A DNA stretch of 64,000 nucleotides from Manihot esculenta (Eukaryota > Streptophyta > Magnoliopsida > Malpighiales > Euphorbiaceae). The notes under the pieces were generated by a model. It was not told the DNA's origin. It saw only the letters and a list, made by a program, of their open reading frames with translations, and did no database searches. Position numbers and translations under genes: made by a program. Positions 25,723 to 39,048 of the stretch are shown one piece after another (position 1 is the stretch's first letter; each line of letters begins with the position of its first letter). The stretch is taken from positions 3,094,058-3,158,057 of the forward strand of contig NC_035168.2 of assembly GCF_001659605.2 (NCBI RefSeq), read 5' to 3'.

Positions 25723-27819
25723 TTGCATGTGATAATTTGACAATGGAAAGTTCTTGTCTGGTCAGAGTTTATGTCTTCATGGATTCGATCAATATCAATT
25801 GTCCAGAAATGATGCCAGCTAAGAGAAAGTGGCAGAAACTTGTTTAATTCATTGTATCAATTTTTTTTTGGTCCTCCTATTCTGCTTTTATTACAAAGGC
25901 AGCAGCACGCTTAAAACAAACTATGCAAGACAAAATATGATAATACAACACCACTCATATCATGTAATAAGGAAGTGAAAGAGAATCCATAAGAAAAATG
26001 AGTCTCCATCACGAGAAAAATTAATTATAACCTCATAAATATCTACATCCTTTATATGGAATCAATCAATTTATTTTTATTAGTTCTCATGTTCATGATA
26101 AAAGATTAATTAATTTTTTAATTAATTAAAAAAATGAAATAAAATTAAAAGAAAAAAAAAGTACTTGGGAGTTTGAGAGATCCGGTGAATGAGTTCCTCA
26201 ATAGGTGGATAGCAAATTGGGAAATAAGCTAATAAGGGGTCTTCTGCTCAATTTCAAAATCTAAGGACTGGATAATAAATTTTCCAAAAAGATATTATTG
26301 TTACATGAAAAATTTTAAAATAAAAGGCAGTTCAGCAGATAAAATTCAGTATTGATTGAAGAAAAAGAAAGAGAGAAAAAGAAAGGATATTCATTTGCGT
26401 ACCAAAGCTCAGAATCTTCTTTCAATGGCTTTTGGTTTCTTGCACTGACATTTAGGCTGATTCCTCTCATCGCCATCGTCCCTACCACCCATCAGATCTT
26501 CTTCGAACCTTTAAAATACCTAACTAATTTTTTCACTTCATTCTCTTTCTTATTATTACTGTTATTTCCTTTTTCACCTAACCCTACTCATTATTTTCTC
26601 ATAGCTTATAGATAAAGCCGTGCACAGTGTAATGATTTGGTGGGGCGTGACATTCACGCTCCTTGGTTCTTTTGGGACACCATGACCTTAGCCTGTTTAT
26701 GTACATCACTAGTGCAAGAGACAAAAGCTGAAAGGGCAATTTGAATAGAAGGGCATGGAAGAAAGAGAACACTTGATTGATGGGAAATTCTCTACCCACA
26801 AAATTCCAAACCTGAAAAAGGTTCAGAAGATAAAAGGAATTTTTATTACTCAAAACTTCAATAATTATTATTGTTATTATTATTAGAGTTGTTAAATACA
26901 AAATGCTTACACAATTTCGCATGTACAAGAAAATCAGTAACATGATCAATGATAGATCAGTCGGCTATAAATAAATCAACGGTATTTTGATCAATAATAA
27001 TAGGGGGGTGCCCAATCTCGTTGCCCAAATATACATGGAGAAACACTAGTTTTGGTATCATTAAGCATGTGTGATGCGTTGGTTCGTCGACTAAATTGTG
27101 ATTAAACTAAAACAAAAAATAAGGACCATTTCATTTTTCAAGTCATTTTCTATCACGCCATTATTATTTATTAGTAGGTAGGAAGTAGAAAAGCTTGGTG
27201 ACGGTTGAAAGAGACCTCCACTCAACCATGTGTCAATTTTAAAATTTATCAAATTTCCCAAGAAAAACTAATAAAATTAGGACCTTTTTTTAATATAAGT
27301 TTATAGATCCAAAGAAAAATTTTCTTTTAAAATAAACAAGTGATAAACATCAATAGAATAGTGTTATTATACACCTCAATGAAAGTGACTCCACAACCAC
27401 AGCCTCAGCCTCCACCAGACACTCATATATCATTAATTACAATTTATTATTGATTAATTAATTCTAATTTGTAATTAAACAATTAATTCATAACCCCATA
27501 TAAAAATAAAATAAAATTACACAATAAAATAATAATTCATACAAATTGCACGGTCTAACTGTAATTTAACTATCTCTCTGTCTGTCGCAATTTTTTTTTT
27601 TTTTTTTCATTTATTCACTTCAAGAAAATTTACACTTCAAGGTCTTTAACAATATATATATCTAAAAGAGACCACCAACAATTTCATAGACGTCCTTCAA
27701 AACAGGAAAATTAATTATAATAGGTATTTAAATAAATTTCAAGGGAAAAAAAAAAAAAAAACTTAACGGCGTTACAAGTTAAATTTATCACATTTCTTTA
27801 TTATCCTCTTTCTCTATCT

Positions 27820-28449
27820 TCAAATACTTACACTGCAGCTCACCAGCAGCGAGTACTTAATGGAGTTTTCGCCGACAGTAATTCCGGCGGTCTTACTTCC
27901 GAACTGTATATAAGCAGGACATCTTACGTATAAATGATACTTCCCGGAGATGAAGGTTCCAACTTTGAATCTCACCCTTCCATTCATCTTGATCATCAGC
28001 AGCACTGCTCCCATTGACTGGTCCTGACTCAATGCAAGAGCGTTGTACGGTGCGACGGGAATCGCCGTGCCGTAGATGTTAGGTGACCAGACGTTGATTT
28101 CCTTGTGACCTTGGTAAGTGGGTGGGATTGATGATCGGAGAGTGATCTGCTGGTTCCGGTAGGTTGCATAGACATCGAGCTTGTCGTAGTAGACACCGAT
28201 TTTGTCATTTGGGTTGCGAGAAGAGAAGGTGATTTGAAAGTTGGAGGTGAGGAAGTTGGGTATGGAGGCGTTGAAGGCGTAAACGGTGACGTCTTGAAGG
28301 ACGAACTTGGGCTTGCTAGGGCGGAGGATGGCCCAGATTATGAGAATTGTAATGAGGACAAGGAAGAGGAAGATGAGGATACCGGCGAAGATCCGGCGGA
28401 AGATTTTCCGGCGCTTCTGGCCATGGCTGCCGCAATCTTTGCCGGACAT
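27820..28449 (-). CDS. NDR1/HIN1-like (NHL) LEA-2 family membrane protein, 209 aa
   Basis: Intronless, as is usual for NHL genes. Residues 1-18 are basic (QKRRKIFRR). Residues 20-42 form a single membrane helix (FAGILIFLFLVLITILIIWA) ending in the family's 'LRPSKPKF'. The LEA-2 domain spans about 60-190 and contains the NHL hallmark NPND at 79-82 and VYYDKLDVYATY at 86-97. The later block FKVGTFISGKYHLYVRC is also typical. The protein most resembles the NHL1/NHL12 type. Family members sit in the plasma membrane with the LEA-2 domain in the apoplast and are linked to pathogen and stress responses. It is the only gene in the tandemly duplicated segment and is present in one of the two units. 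A TATA box lies at 28555-28560. Confidence 0.92.
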   Translation of the reverse strand: MSGKDCGSHGQKRRKIFRRIFAGILIFLFLVLITILIIWAILRPSKPKFVLQDVTVYAFNASIPNFLTSNFQITFSSRNPNDKIGVYYDKLDVYATYRNQQITLRSSIPPTYQGHKEINVWSPNIYGTAIPVAPYNALALSQDQSMGAVLLMIKMNGRVRFKVGTFISGKYHLYVRCPAYIQFGSKTAGITVGENSIKYSLLVSCSVSI

Positions 28450-28554
28450 GTTAGAGGTACGGAGGAGGAGACAGTGATGAAGATGGTGGTGTAGAAATGA
28501 AATGAAAGAGAAGAGATGCTTGAGAAAACGGGGAGAGCTAAAGAGAGGCTTTGG

Positions 28555-28560
28555 TATATA
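28555..28560 (-). promoter_or_regulatory. TATA box of the NHL gene
   Basis: TATATA on the minus strand, about 105 bp upstream of the ATG at 28449, followed by a CT-rich leader typical of plant 5' UTRs. Confidence 0.6.
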
Positions 28561-31500
28561 GGGAGAGGCGATGGGTGTGGAGACCTTTGCTTTTTGTGTG
28601 AGAGTGCGGGACGGTGACGTGTTGTGGACGCGTAGTGGGTGAATTTACAATTCATATTATGCATTAAATTGCATTTAGGAAAAATTTTATTAAATTCCGT
28701 TATGATGACTAAAATATAAATATATTGATGAAATAAAAATTAAATAAAATTTATTTATATTTTAAATTTATTATAAAATCTGATGTAAGAAAAAGTTGCC
28801 CGTGCTCTCAATTTTATATAATAATTATATTTTATATGTTTTTCGTCATTAAATTTTATTTATTTTTTTATATATATATTAATAAAAATAATTTTTTATT
28901 AAAATTTTAATTATATTCCTCTTAAAAATATTAAATTTTATTACATATTTAAAAAAATAAAACCTAAAATTAAAGAAGTTTAAATCCGGCTCAAAGTTAT
29001 CACTGACAACTAGTACGTGATGCTTTTTAATTTATCTATGTTAATTTATAGATTTTGAATTAATTATCTTTCATTCATTCACTATTCATGATTTAATTAC
29101 TTTTATTTTTTAAAAGTTATTTAATTTAATCATTTTTTAAATTTTACTCTTATTTTTATTAACTTGAAAATTTTATTTAAACAATTTTTTAAAATCTATC
29201 TCATCATTTTTCTTTTTTATCTCTCAAATTTTTTATATATGGTAAATTAATAAAAAAAATTATTAAGAAGATAGTAATTAGATAGGGAATTTAATTAAAT
29301 TAAAAAAGGTTGTATTATTATTTATCTAATTTAATTAATTTTTAATTATCGTATGAATCTCTTATAAAACACTCTTTATTTTTTTTATCGATCGTTTAAG
29401 ATTTTTTATATATGAATTAAGGAGATTAATAAACATAATAATTTTTTTATCCACTATCTTTTTTCTCTATTTTTATTTAATTACTTTGATTTTTTCACAT
29501 TTTTCTTAATTTTTCTTTAAAAAATTATATATATTATAATAATAATAATTAAAAAGTTTGCATATTTAGTAGTCATTAAAGGGAGAGTCAATAAACTGTT
29601 GGTTGGAATTTTCAAAGTGTAAGGATGGCACGTGAAATTAGACTTGCCACTTACTCTATTCATTTTCAATTCTCAATCCCCTTGTCGGTTCCAGTCAGCC
29701 AATTAATATTTTGTCTTAAACAAGTGGTGCATTGCATTTTTATCTTCAAAATTCATAAATTTCCACAATGGCTTGCTATGCGTATGCACAAAATTTTAAG
29801 AATTTTTTTAAGCGAAAGAAAAAAAGAGAAGACTCTAGTCGAATATAATACCTCTAAATGATTCATAATAATAAATTATTCGATTTTAATTTTAGTATGA
29901 TTTTTATGAAGTATCAGAATTAAAATTAAATTGTAAGTTTTTAATTGTAAATTTTAGTTCAGTTGTAAATTAATTTTTTTTTTTTTTATAATAGTTAGTC
30001 ATAGGTTAACACTGACCTATCTAAGTATCTATGTATATATATAAAATTGGAAACAGAAAGAATTCTTAAGCACCAATAAGAAAATATTAAAATGATTAAA
30101 ATATCAAATTTTAAGCATAATTGGAATTTTATTTTAAAAAATAAACTATTTTTAGTTAAAAGAAAAAGAAAAAAAAAACAGATAGGACGGCTTCCTACAT
30201 TATAAGGTCTCAGATATTGACTAGGCATTATAAAGTTAGCAAATAAATATAAAAATATTAAAATCGATATTAATGTAAGTAGAAAATAAGATTATTCATT
30301 CAATCCCAATAATGGTGTTATGTTTCTTAATACTTCCAAACAATTGTATATGTCCTCAAATCAATTTACTTACTTCATTTAATATAATTAATTAATTAAT
30401 TAACATTTGCAATCATAGAATTTTATATAATAACTTTAATATATATATATATATATACCTATAAAATTAAATATGTGGGTAATATTCGATTTAAACTAAA
30501 AAAATTTATTCAATCGATTTAATTTGAAAATTTAATTTTTTTTATTTTATGTTCAATTTAGTTTTTATTTGTTAAAATTTTGATTATTTCAATTCAATTA
30601 AAAAAAATAAAATTAAAATAAATTGTTAATGAGTAATATTATTTTATTATTTATAATAAAAGAAGATTAGATCATAACTAAAATTGAAATATTTTAGTTA
30701 AATTTTAAAATATTAAAATTAAAGTTAAAAAAATTATTAAAAACTCTAATAAATTAAATTAAATCGAATAAGACTAATTTTAATTTAAATAAATTAATTC
30801 AATTTAATTTTTATAAAATATTAACATTTTAATTTTCAATCAAATGTTCATTATAATTGTAAATATTTTATGCGATTAAATTCTATTAAAATGAATTTAA
30901 ATAATATATAATTAAATTTGAATTAAATAAAAATTTAAAAATTAATACACAGGAGTTGATGTTTTAAATCTCCTTTGATAATAATTAAATAGAAAATAAT
31001 ATTAATATTTAATTACATGAGAAATTTTAGAATAGAAAAGAGCTGAGAAATGGAAATAGCTAAAATTTAGTGTTGATTGAAGAAAAATGACAGATAAAAA
31101 GGTTAGGAGGAAAGAAGCCAACGGATATTCATTTGTCCGAAAGCTTAGAATCTTCTTTCAATTGGCTTTTAGTTTCTTGCACTAACACTTAGGCTGATTC
31201 CTCCTATCCCCTACCGCCCATCTCATCGTCTTCCAACCTTCAAAATACCTCATTCTTTTAATTTTATTTTTTTATTTTATTAAATTCAAATTTAATTAAG
31301 GTTAACTAAAAACAAATTATTATTTTAATTTTTACCTCAACTTAACTCATCATCTCTCATGACTTCTAGACAAAGCAGATCACCATGTAATCCCTTGGTT
31401 GGTGCGTGACATACACGCTCCTTGCAATCCCATGACCTCAGCTTATATATATCCACATGGGCTACTTGGCTAGGGAAAGAGACAAAAATAAAAAGGACAT

Positions 31501-31640
31501 TTGAATAAAGGGTATGAAAGGAGGGGAACACTTGATTCATAGGAAATTCTCTACCCACAAAATTCCAAACCTCAAAAAAGTTTAAAAGGTAAAAGGAATT
31601 TTTATTACTCAAGAATTCAATTTATTATTATTATTATTAT

Positions 31641-34600
31641 TGATTACTATACGTATCAAATTATAAGTGTAAATAAAAATTAATTAAATTAGATTCACTT
31701 TATTTTTTGTTTAATATGTGATTTAGAATTTATATATATATAAAATTAATTTTTGAAAATTTATACCAAATCTTAAGTTCTATATGATTTCAATTGCCGT
31801 TAAAAAAAGTTCAGAATTTCAATCATGGCGGAGTGTAATAAGTGAATGAAGATAATCATTCTTAGTCTCATCTCATGCAATAAGTGTGAATTCCTTATCC
31901 CAATGATTAAAAAAATGGAATTGCAAAAAAGAAAAAATTATAAAAATGAAAAGTAGTTTGATAAAGTGTAAAACTTGAAAATTGTGAGGATTAATGGAAA
32001 ATGAGTGGACATGAAGCAACTTATAGAAGAAAAAGATATGCTTTTTTCTAATTCCAATTATTAGTTTCAATTATTTTTCATCCTCATATGTATATTCTTC
32101 CTTATCCTTTTTATTTTTTTTTTTATTTTTTAAAATTATTCAAATAATTTATATAATATACTAAATGGTACATCAACAAATTAATTTAAAAATTAACTTA
32201 AAAATTTATTATTACAAATGAAATTTTATATTACTTAAATAGAGTTAGAAGGGTTTAATATTATAAAATGAAAAATTTTTATTTTATTATTATAATAAAT
32301 AAGTTGGTATACAGTGTGGGTAAATTGCCTTTTTTCAATTGCAATTTAATTTGTTAAATACAATCAAGACAAACATTTAGAACTAAGCTTACTAGCACAA
32401 CAGTAATTGCAGTAATTTTTATCAATTACTTTTAGATATAATTTCACATGAAAATGTTAAAAAGTTATATGTATTATTATTATAGGAAAAATGGCCTTGG
32501 TACTATGTGTTTTAAACATTTTAGTGTTGAGAATTTGATACACTTTTTTTAAAAATTTGTATATTGTATGCTTTTTTTTAATATAATATTTTATTAATAA
32601 TTTAAGAAAAACTTAACAAAATAAACTCAACTAAATTCAATTAGCAAGCTCTCCAATAGATCCAACTTAGAATCTAAAATTTTTAATGAGAAAATTTAGA
32701 GAAACATCATATACAAAAATATTAAGAATGGAGCTTGAAGTCTCAAACCAAATGGTGAAACTAACATAAAATTAGCTTGTCTGCTGATCTATCTCAATGG
32801 CCAATCAAATCCTTGTAACTCAAGGTTAATACTCATGTAAAAAAATATCTATCAACATTTGGAAAAAAAAAAAAAAAGTAACAACGCCATTAATTAAACA
32901 CCTTAGACCCAAGCATCACAATGGCTTTTCTTTAAACGTCATTAAATATTTTATTCCCTTACCCTATTATTTTTAAATCTATGGGTAGGTTATGAAATTT
33001 TCTTAAATATATGTTTTATTTTCTCGGTTCATAGATGATGTGATAGACTATAGAAAGTCACATGTTCAGATTAATCTTCTACCTTTCCCCAAGTTATTAC
33101 AAACAATGGGAACAAAAATTACAAGCAAGCCTAATGAAAACTCAGTGGTGCAAATCAATGTGAACTGAATGACCAATTAGATTACAGGGGTATTGCTTTG
33201 CAAGCGTTCTCATGCTTCACATGTTTTGTGGACATTTTTGGACTTTAGTGTTGTTTCCAAGTAGTTTCATCCTCAACTCTTTTGAACCATTTTGCATTAT
33301 TGCATTCAAATCCACTTAGAAAATATTTGGAAGCCTTATCATTCTTCGTGGAAACAATGCTCCAAACATATAATTTCAACTTAATCTTTCTCTCTTTATC
33401 TCTTCTCTTGCCACATAATATGAAATGCCACAAGGGTCTTAATCATGCCCAGCTGGAGCAATACAAAATCTGGTCCCTCTTTTCGTCAAGAGAACCTTAT
33501 CATGTCTAATACAAAACGTTAATATAAGATATGCCCAGATACCCATTTTTGCTATTGTACAGCCTTGGCTTCGAGAAAGTTCAATGGCTAGATCAATCAG
33601 GTTAGGTAAGCCAAGAGAGGCTCCAGTCAACTCACTGCAGCGTAATTTGTCTATTCTAAACACGACTTTGCTACTCCTGCAAAGATTTATCTTCATGCTA
33701 TTCGTCATTAGTGGGGTTTAACATATCTAGTCTGAGATTAATCAGAGCAGCAAAGTGCTACCTTGAAACTCTCTTGATGTGTTCCGAAAAAATATGCCAA
33801 AGCTCCAAATGAACTCGGAAAAGTGAAGATAGAAATGAAGATTAAGAATTTAAACTTTCATTTTCAAACCTTGGATTCTTCAATTCGGGCATATTCTCTG
33901 GCTAAAGCGTGAGATGTGCTTCAGAAAGTCCATGCTTATAAATCAACAAAAATGAAAAAAAAAAAAAAGTTTCCTCAATGGTCTATCTTAAATTCTCCAT
34001 ATCAAGATAGATAGAGGCAACCCTTTTCCACAACCAACCAACCAAGAAAAGGCCATTTCATTTTATCTTTATAACAGGGCAGTGCAGAAGTGTGTTAGTG
34101 CATCAGTCCAAATAATGATGGTTGTCGTAACACCATCTTCTCAAAAAATGTCGAATGCGACTTTACGAAGAAGGGAGTTCATTGATGATTATCACCGATA
34201 CAAGATCATGAAATGAAAAGAATACATTAATTATTAAGCACACCAGCAGTACTGTACTGTTGAATGGGAACCGTAACGCATATCAATCGTGAAAGGCAAG
34301 TAGTTCTTATAGGCTTTGTTGGAGAAATTTATTTTGCAAGAAATGAATCAAATGAATTTTACAAAATCATGTATGATTTTAATATCCTATAAAATGAACA
34401 TTAAAAACAATTAAATGATTTCATTTCAAATAAGAGAAAATCAATTGAAGCATACAATCATTAAGTATCTGAATAATATGAAATTTTCAACCTTGCACTC
34501 ACAAGCCATGCTCATAGGATTATGAATGTCGTGAGCCTGAGAATGGTTCCTTTTGTCACAGACCGACCTTGCATTACCCGGTTGGATACAACAGTGTCCC

Positions 34601-37600
34601 AGATGGCACAGCAAAATAGCAGCAATTTCGAATATGCCAAAACCACCTGGCAACTTATCAACGCCAACCTATCTCAGATCTAACCAAGGATAATGTCTGT
34701 ATTTCAACTTATCTCGACATCTCCCACCTACCAAGAGTTCTCCTTTCGCCTTGCAACACTCAGGCTTCTTAAAAGAATAAATTTGACCAAGTTTCAGAAA
34801 GAAATAGTTGACATATAAACATCAGTCATATAGATACCCTGGTGCGTGCACTGGGAAAAAAAGAAAGTTAATGTGATCAAAAGTTGAAGTTCTCCTCAGC
34901 AAGATAGCTCCAAACCAAACTATACTTAAGACCCTCAATACCTTCTCACGTAAAAGTCCAGGAGGCCCCTGGATATGCATGCAAGTGAAACCCAAAAGGC
35001 ATGACCTTCAGTGCAAAATGATCTTTAAAATATGAATAAAATAACCAAAGAAAATCCAGGATGTGATTTTATAGGCTTAATATAACGTGTATTTCATATA
35101 CAAATATAAAGAAACATCTTGGCTGGGAGTTCCCAATCAGGAGCTATCCTCATTCAAATTCAGCCATCAGAATATAAGAAGATCGTAGTAAATTCATGCA
35201 AAGCCATATAAGTAAACTATAGTACATTGTTATTGAATTTAATGAAATGAATTGTAAGTTCCTGTTCTATTTATGTTTTATTTGATTGCACTCCACTATG
35301 TTTAGCTAAATGCTATCAAACATGTATTTCAGGTCCTCCTGAATATTTGAATATATGTTCTTTAGAACTTATAAAGCTAGGAATACACTGGAAACAAAAT
35401 GCAATTGATTGCAAATATTACAAGTATAATGTCTGTCATCTTAGCCTATATATGGATTAACTCATATCATTGAAACTAGCATCAATGGCGAAACAAGGGA
35501 GAGGTGGGGAATCTTGCAGAAACCCAAGAACCAACGATGTCAAGCGTAGAGCAAGATTTATTCAGAAACAGCTCCCACAGGCATACATGCAACAAACAAT
35601 TCACAAATCTAACATTTGATGAAATGCTAATCTGCTAGCTATATAAAGCAACCACAATGAGAATTTAGCAATCAAGATTAACAACATTAAAGCTTATTAT
35701 ACCAAGTATATCCTTCACTTGATTGTCACCCAGGTACTGACACAGAAGAAACCAAGCCACAAGAAAAAGGTGTCGTTTCTCTTACTCCGACCTCAGTGAA
35801 TGAGTAATGCATTTGGGAAGAAACACTCTTGGCAGACAATAGACAAGCAAGAAAATCCATTAAACATCCCACTTAATTTTAAATCCAAATGCGAATTTGG
35901 TACTTGGAAGGCTGTCTGATTCAAATGTAAGACTTCTCACATAAAGAAAGTGTGAAATAGATGCATGCACATGAGGAAGAAATAAACCCAGCTTAAAGGT
36001 GTGTCCTCAGCCCACATCCTTAACAAGAATAAAAATAAATAGCCAAGGAGAACATTATTTCCATAAACAAATCAACCAATGCGTTGTACATTTTCAGTAG
36101 ATGATTTGCTTCACCTAGTGTTCATCCTGACATACCAAATTGTGGTCCAGTACTATTGCATTTCATGGCCTTGTGAACCATTAATGCCTCAACTGAAAGG
36201 TCAGCCTCAATGGTAGTTTGATAAGCATTCCCATGAGAATGAATGAGCAGTATAATCTCAGGTGAAGAGAAATAAAGTTGTCAAAATGCAACATTTACAC
36301 CACACTACAAGTGCTACTTTCATTAATGTTTTCTTAAAGGTGATTCGCAATAAATTAAACACTAAGGTTTAGTAAACTTGTAGAAACAACTGCTATTAGA
36401 GAATCTGTTTTAATGAAACTAATTACTTAGACCTCCTCTTCTGGCAAATGCATTAATTAGTCCTTGTCTTTTTGTTCAGTATACCTTTTAGCCCCTCTAT
36501 CAAGTTCAAATGAAGTTTTATGTTAATCAATGTGTTCAAAGGAGAGAAATTTATCATCACATCACAGAGACTAAATAGTTTAACGCTCAGAAAATAAAGA
36601 CTATATAGTTGTATTTTTCAATTATAGAACTAAATGAGATTCAAACTAATGCCTAAAATGACCAGAGAGACTGAAGAGTAAACAGAACAAAGATACTTAG
36701 TCTAATTAATGTATTTTCTGAAATAGGAGGATCAAGTAATAAGTTTCATTAAAATTGAGGGACCACATAATAATTTTCCCAAACCTATAAATAACCAGCA
36801 AAACTTCAGATAAGACAAATTTGATTGATGCATGTGAAGTTTAATATAACTTCATTTCTTCAACTAGACCTCAACTAGTTCAGAATTAAAGCTTAGTTGA
36901 GTGCTCTCCAAAATCTAAATGGTTAATTTGCTGACAAAAAGGCTAATATATTATGATATGGCAATAAAATGAATCAAATTAATAATTGATGGTGATGAGA
37001 AAAACTCAGCAGATCCACACAAACAGATACAAAACCTCACACCCACATGAACATACACATCTATTGATCCAGCAGATTCCAGGAAGATGCTTTTAATATC
37101 TGCATACAAATTATATAATGAGCGAAAATAATTGGAAATTTAACAATCCTGGGCTCATTTCCATGTTCATAAACCACTACATGTTTAACTTCGCATGTAT
37201 CTCAACAATGAAGATGGATCTAGTCTTTTGTACATAAGTCTCCATTTTTCTCACTGGCATAATAAGTGGTCTGAAGTATTCAATCAGTATGGGAATTAAG
37301 CAGTAATTTGACCCTGTGATTGGATTAGTCAATTAGCAAGAAATCTGTAATTATAGAATTGCAACTACTGAATTAACAGCATTTCCGATTAAGGAAACTT
37401 GCAATCTCTGCATTTATACATAGATTACAATAAGGAATTGAGTGTAGCAAATTGCAGTCTTTTCTTTTCTTTTGCAAAGGTTGCAGGCTCCCTCACTGAG
37501 CTTGGAGGTTATGATCTCCCTTTTGAGCTAGCAATGACTTTCACCATAAATTGAGGAAAGAACAAAGTCAAATCCCCTTTTACCCATGATTGCTCCCTGA

Positions 37601-37732
37601 TGCAATCCACAACCAGGGATTCTATTACCAAGCCTTTGGGTTCTTATTATGTCCAAATATATAAATTTGGCCTTAGTGGCTTTGTACTTCAACACTAATC
37701 ATAGGAGGCTTGACTTATTGCCTTATTTAAGT
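31641..37732. other. Long region without a resolvable gene
   Basis: 31.6-32.9 kb is AT-rich. From about 33.0 to 37.7 kb composition is noticeably less AT-rich, similar to the introns of the EXO70A1 gene, so part of it could be intron or a non-coding transcript. A minus-strand open frame at 33439-33708 follows a possible acceptor (TTTGCAG), with residues such as LTGASLGLPNLIDLAIELSR, but no family match. A 44-codon plus-strand frame at 35485-35619 (MAKQGRGGESCRNPRT...) is basic and unsupported. I see no tRNA or other RNA gene. Confidence 0.4.
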
Positions 37733-38097
37733 TGTTAGTTGGATGTTGCATTTAATATATGGGACTACTACATGACTATAAATAGCCATGCTTGTCCATG
37801 GTTTTGGGCATAGGAGTGAAAATGAGATGAGAGCTAGAAATCCCATCCTAGTAAAAGTGTAGAGCTCAAGTAGAGAGAGTTGCACTAAGGTTAAAGTGTG
37901 ATAGCATTGTATCAAGTTTGTAGGCATTGATTTCTTCAAACAAAAAAGTTTGTAAGCATTGATATGATATAAAGTATGCTTGATATTGTACATCAGAAAT
38001 AGTCATACTATTGCATTATCTTGTTAAGATTAATAAAGTAATGTGCTTTTCTATCCTCAATAATCTTTCCAATTTCTCTAACAAATGGTATCAAAGC
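37733..38097 (+). mobile_element. Copia-type LTR with adjacent primer-binding site
   Basis: A 351-bp segment (37733-38083) begins TGTTAG and ends CTAACA, perfect 6-bp terminal inverted repeats of LTR type. Inside are a TATA-like 'ctataaatag' and 'aataaagtaatg', suitable as promoter and polyadenylation signals. Two bases after the end comes TGGTATCAAAGC (38086-38097), which differs at one position from the initiator-tRNA-Met binding site used by Copia elements. Further downstream a possible decayed gag start follows, then stops. No second LTR is seen, so this is a truncated copy. Confidence 0.7.
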
Positions 38098-38641
38098 AAG
38101 AGGTCAGGGACAAAAGAGAGTATGCATTCTGTTGAGCCCATTACAGATCAACCTCAATAACAAGAACACAATCCAAAAACAAAAATGTGCAACCGGTTCC
38201 CTTGCTACTAAGATGTGTGACCAAACACAATAAGTTGAATTCCCTAATAAATAATTTCCCAGCAAAGGCCACTTGTCACGGTCCTTCGGTGTCCTTGACA
38301 CAGGTTGACTTAAAACAGCGAGCTCAAGGAAGGGCTATGACACGCTACTCTAGGAATAACTACTTTAGAATATGGGCATTTGTGAAGAAAACAGCTATAT
38401 ATAAAGAAACCAAAATATATCCCAAGTCATCAATGGCATTGACAATGACACAGTATATACCTTATATCCTAACCCAAATTAACTGTACAAAACAACCTTT
38501 GAATGTTCATTAGTTTCCAGAAAACAACAATAACACAAAATTAATTTAATTACTTGACATATTATAATCTTTATATTTTGTTATTTTTAATAAAATCTAA
38601 GAATGATAGTGCATGTGGCACTTATGAAAATAACTACTCAC

Positions 38642-38973
38642 AAATAAAACTCGCAGTTCTTCGGTTTCCAATGGAAGTAAAGGTTCCTTTAATCCCTGAA
38701 TAGCAAATTCCAGCTCGATTGCAATTAGCCTGCAATTATGCTCTCTTATTCTCCTGAAACCGGACAGAAGCAAAAATTCTAACTACGAAATCCACCGAGC
38801 CACGATTTCTTCCTTATAAATCTCCTTGGCCACATCCTCACCCACATTTTCGCTCACAGCAATGAAGTGGAATTTTGTTGTTGACTCATTGTTCCCGTCA
38901 TGAACAAAGGGGGCAACTGAGCAGTGGCGAATCCTAACTCTTCACTGTGGAAAATCAAGGCCGGAGCAGTCAT
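38642..38973 (-). CDS. Candidate two-exon gene start, function unknown, 3' end unresolved
   Basis: On the minus strand an ATG at 38973, preceded by an in-frame stop, opens a 116-bp exon (38858-38973; MTAPALIFHSEEL...). It ends at a GTGAGC donor. A 104-bp intron ends in TTTCAG. The next exon, 38642-38753, continues in phase as RIREHNCRLIAIELEFAIQG and LKEPLLPLETEELRVLF, then meets a GTGAGT donor. The matching phase and good splice sites are the support. I recognise no domain. Any further exons would lie below the Copia LTR and I could not find them, so this could be a partial gene, a relic or coincidence. Confidence 0.35.
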
Positions 38974-39048
38974 GGTTGATACCGAGCTAGTTGTTGGGAT
39001 TGTTTATAAAGAGAGTAAAAATCCAAGTGGCTGTTAACTCGAATTGAG

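Larger units (their letters stand above)
22748..26890. repeat. Tandem duplication, unit A (about 4.1 kb, no gene retained)
   Basis: Several blocks align by eye, in the same order, with the next unit. 22751-23040 matches 26945-27240 (shared 'gatagatcagtcggct', 'tttattagtaggtaggaagt'). About 23700-23830 matches 27357-27480 ('gaaagtgactccacaacca'). 24140-24244 matches 29560-29654. 25005-25110 matches 29650-29780. 26345-26885 matches 31070-31640. The first unit lacks any sequence I can match to the NHL gene and carries a poly(A)-tailed insertion of its own. Divergence is substantial, so the event is old. Boundaries are approximate. Confidence 0.8.
26938..31640. repeat. Tandem duplication, unit B (about 4.7 kb, contains the NHL gene)
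   Basis: Second copy of the unit described at 22748-26890. The order of matching blocks is preserved. Between the blocks at about 27.48 and 29.56 kb this unit carries roughly 2 kb, including the NHL gene, whereas the first unit has only about 300 bp there. Either the gene and its flanks were deleted from unit A, or they entered unit B later. Confidence 0.8.

Noticed and set aside
28234..28664. Open frames opposite and beside the NHL start
   Set aside because: Antisense or out-of-frame shadows of the NHL coding sequence and its CT-rich leader.
35485..35619. 44-codon basic frame (MAKQGRGGESCRNPRT...)
   Set aside because: Too short to stand on its own, with no signal peptide, domain or promoter evidence.
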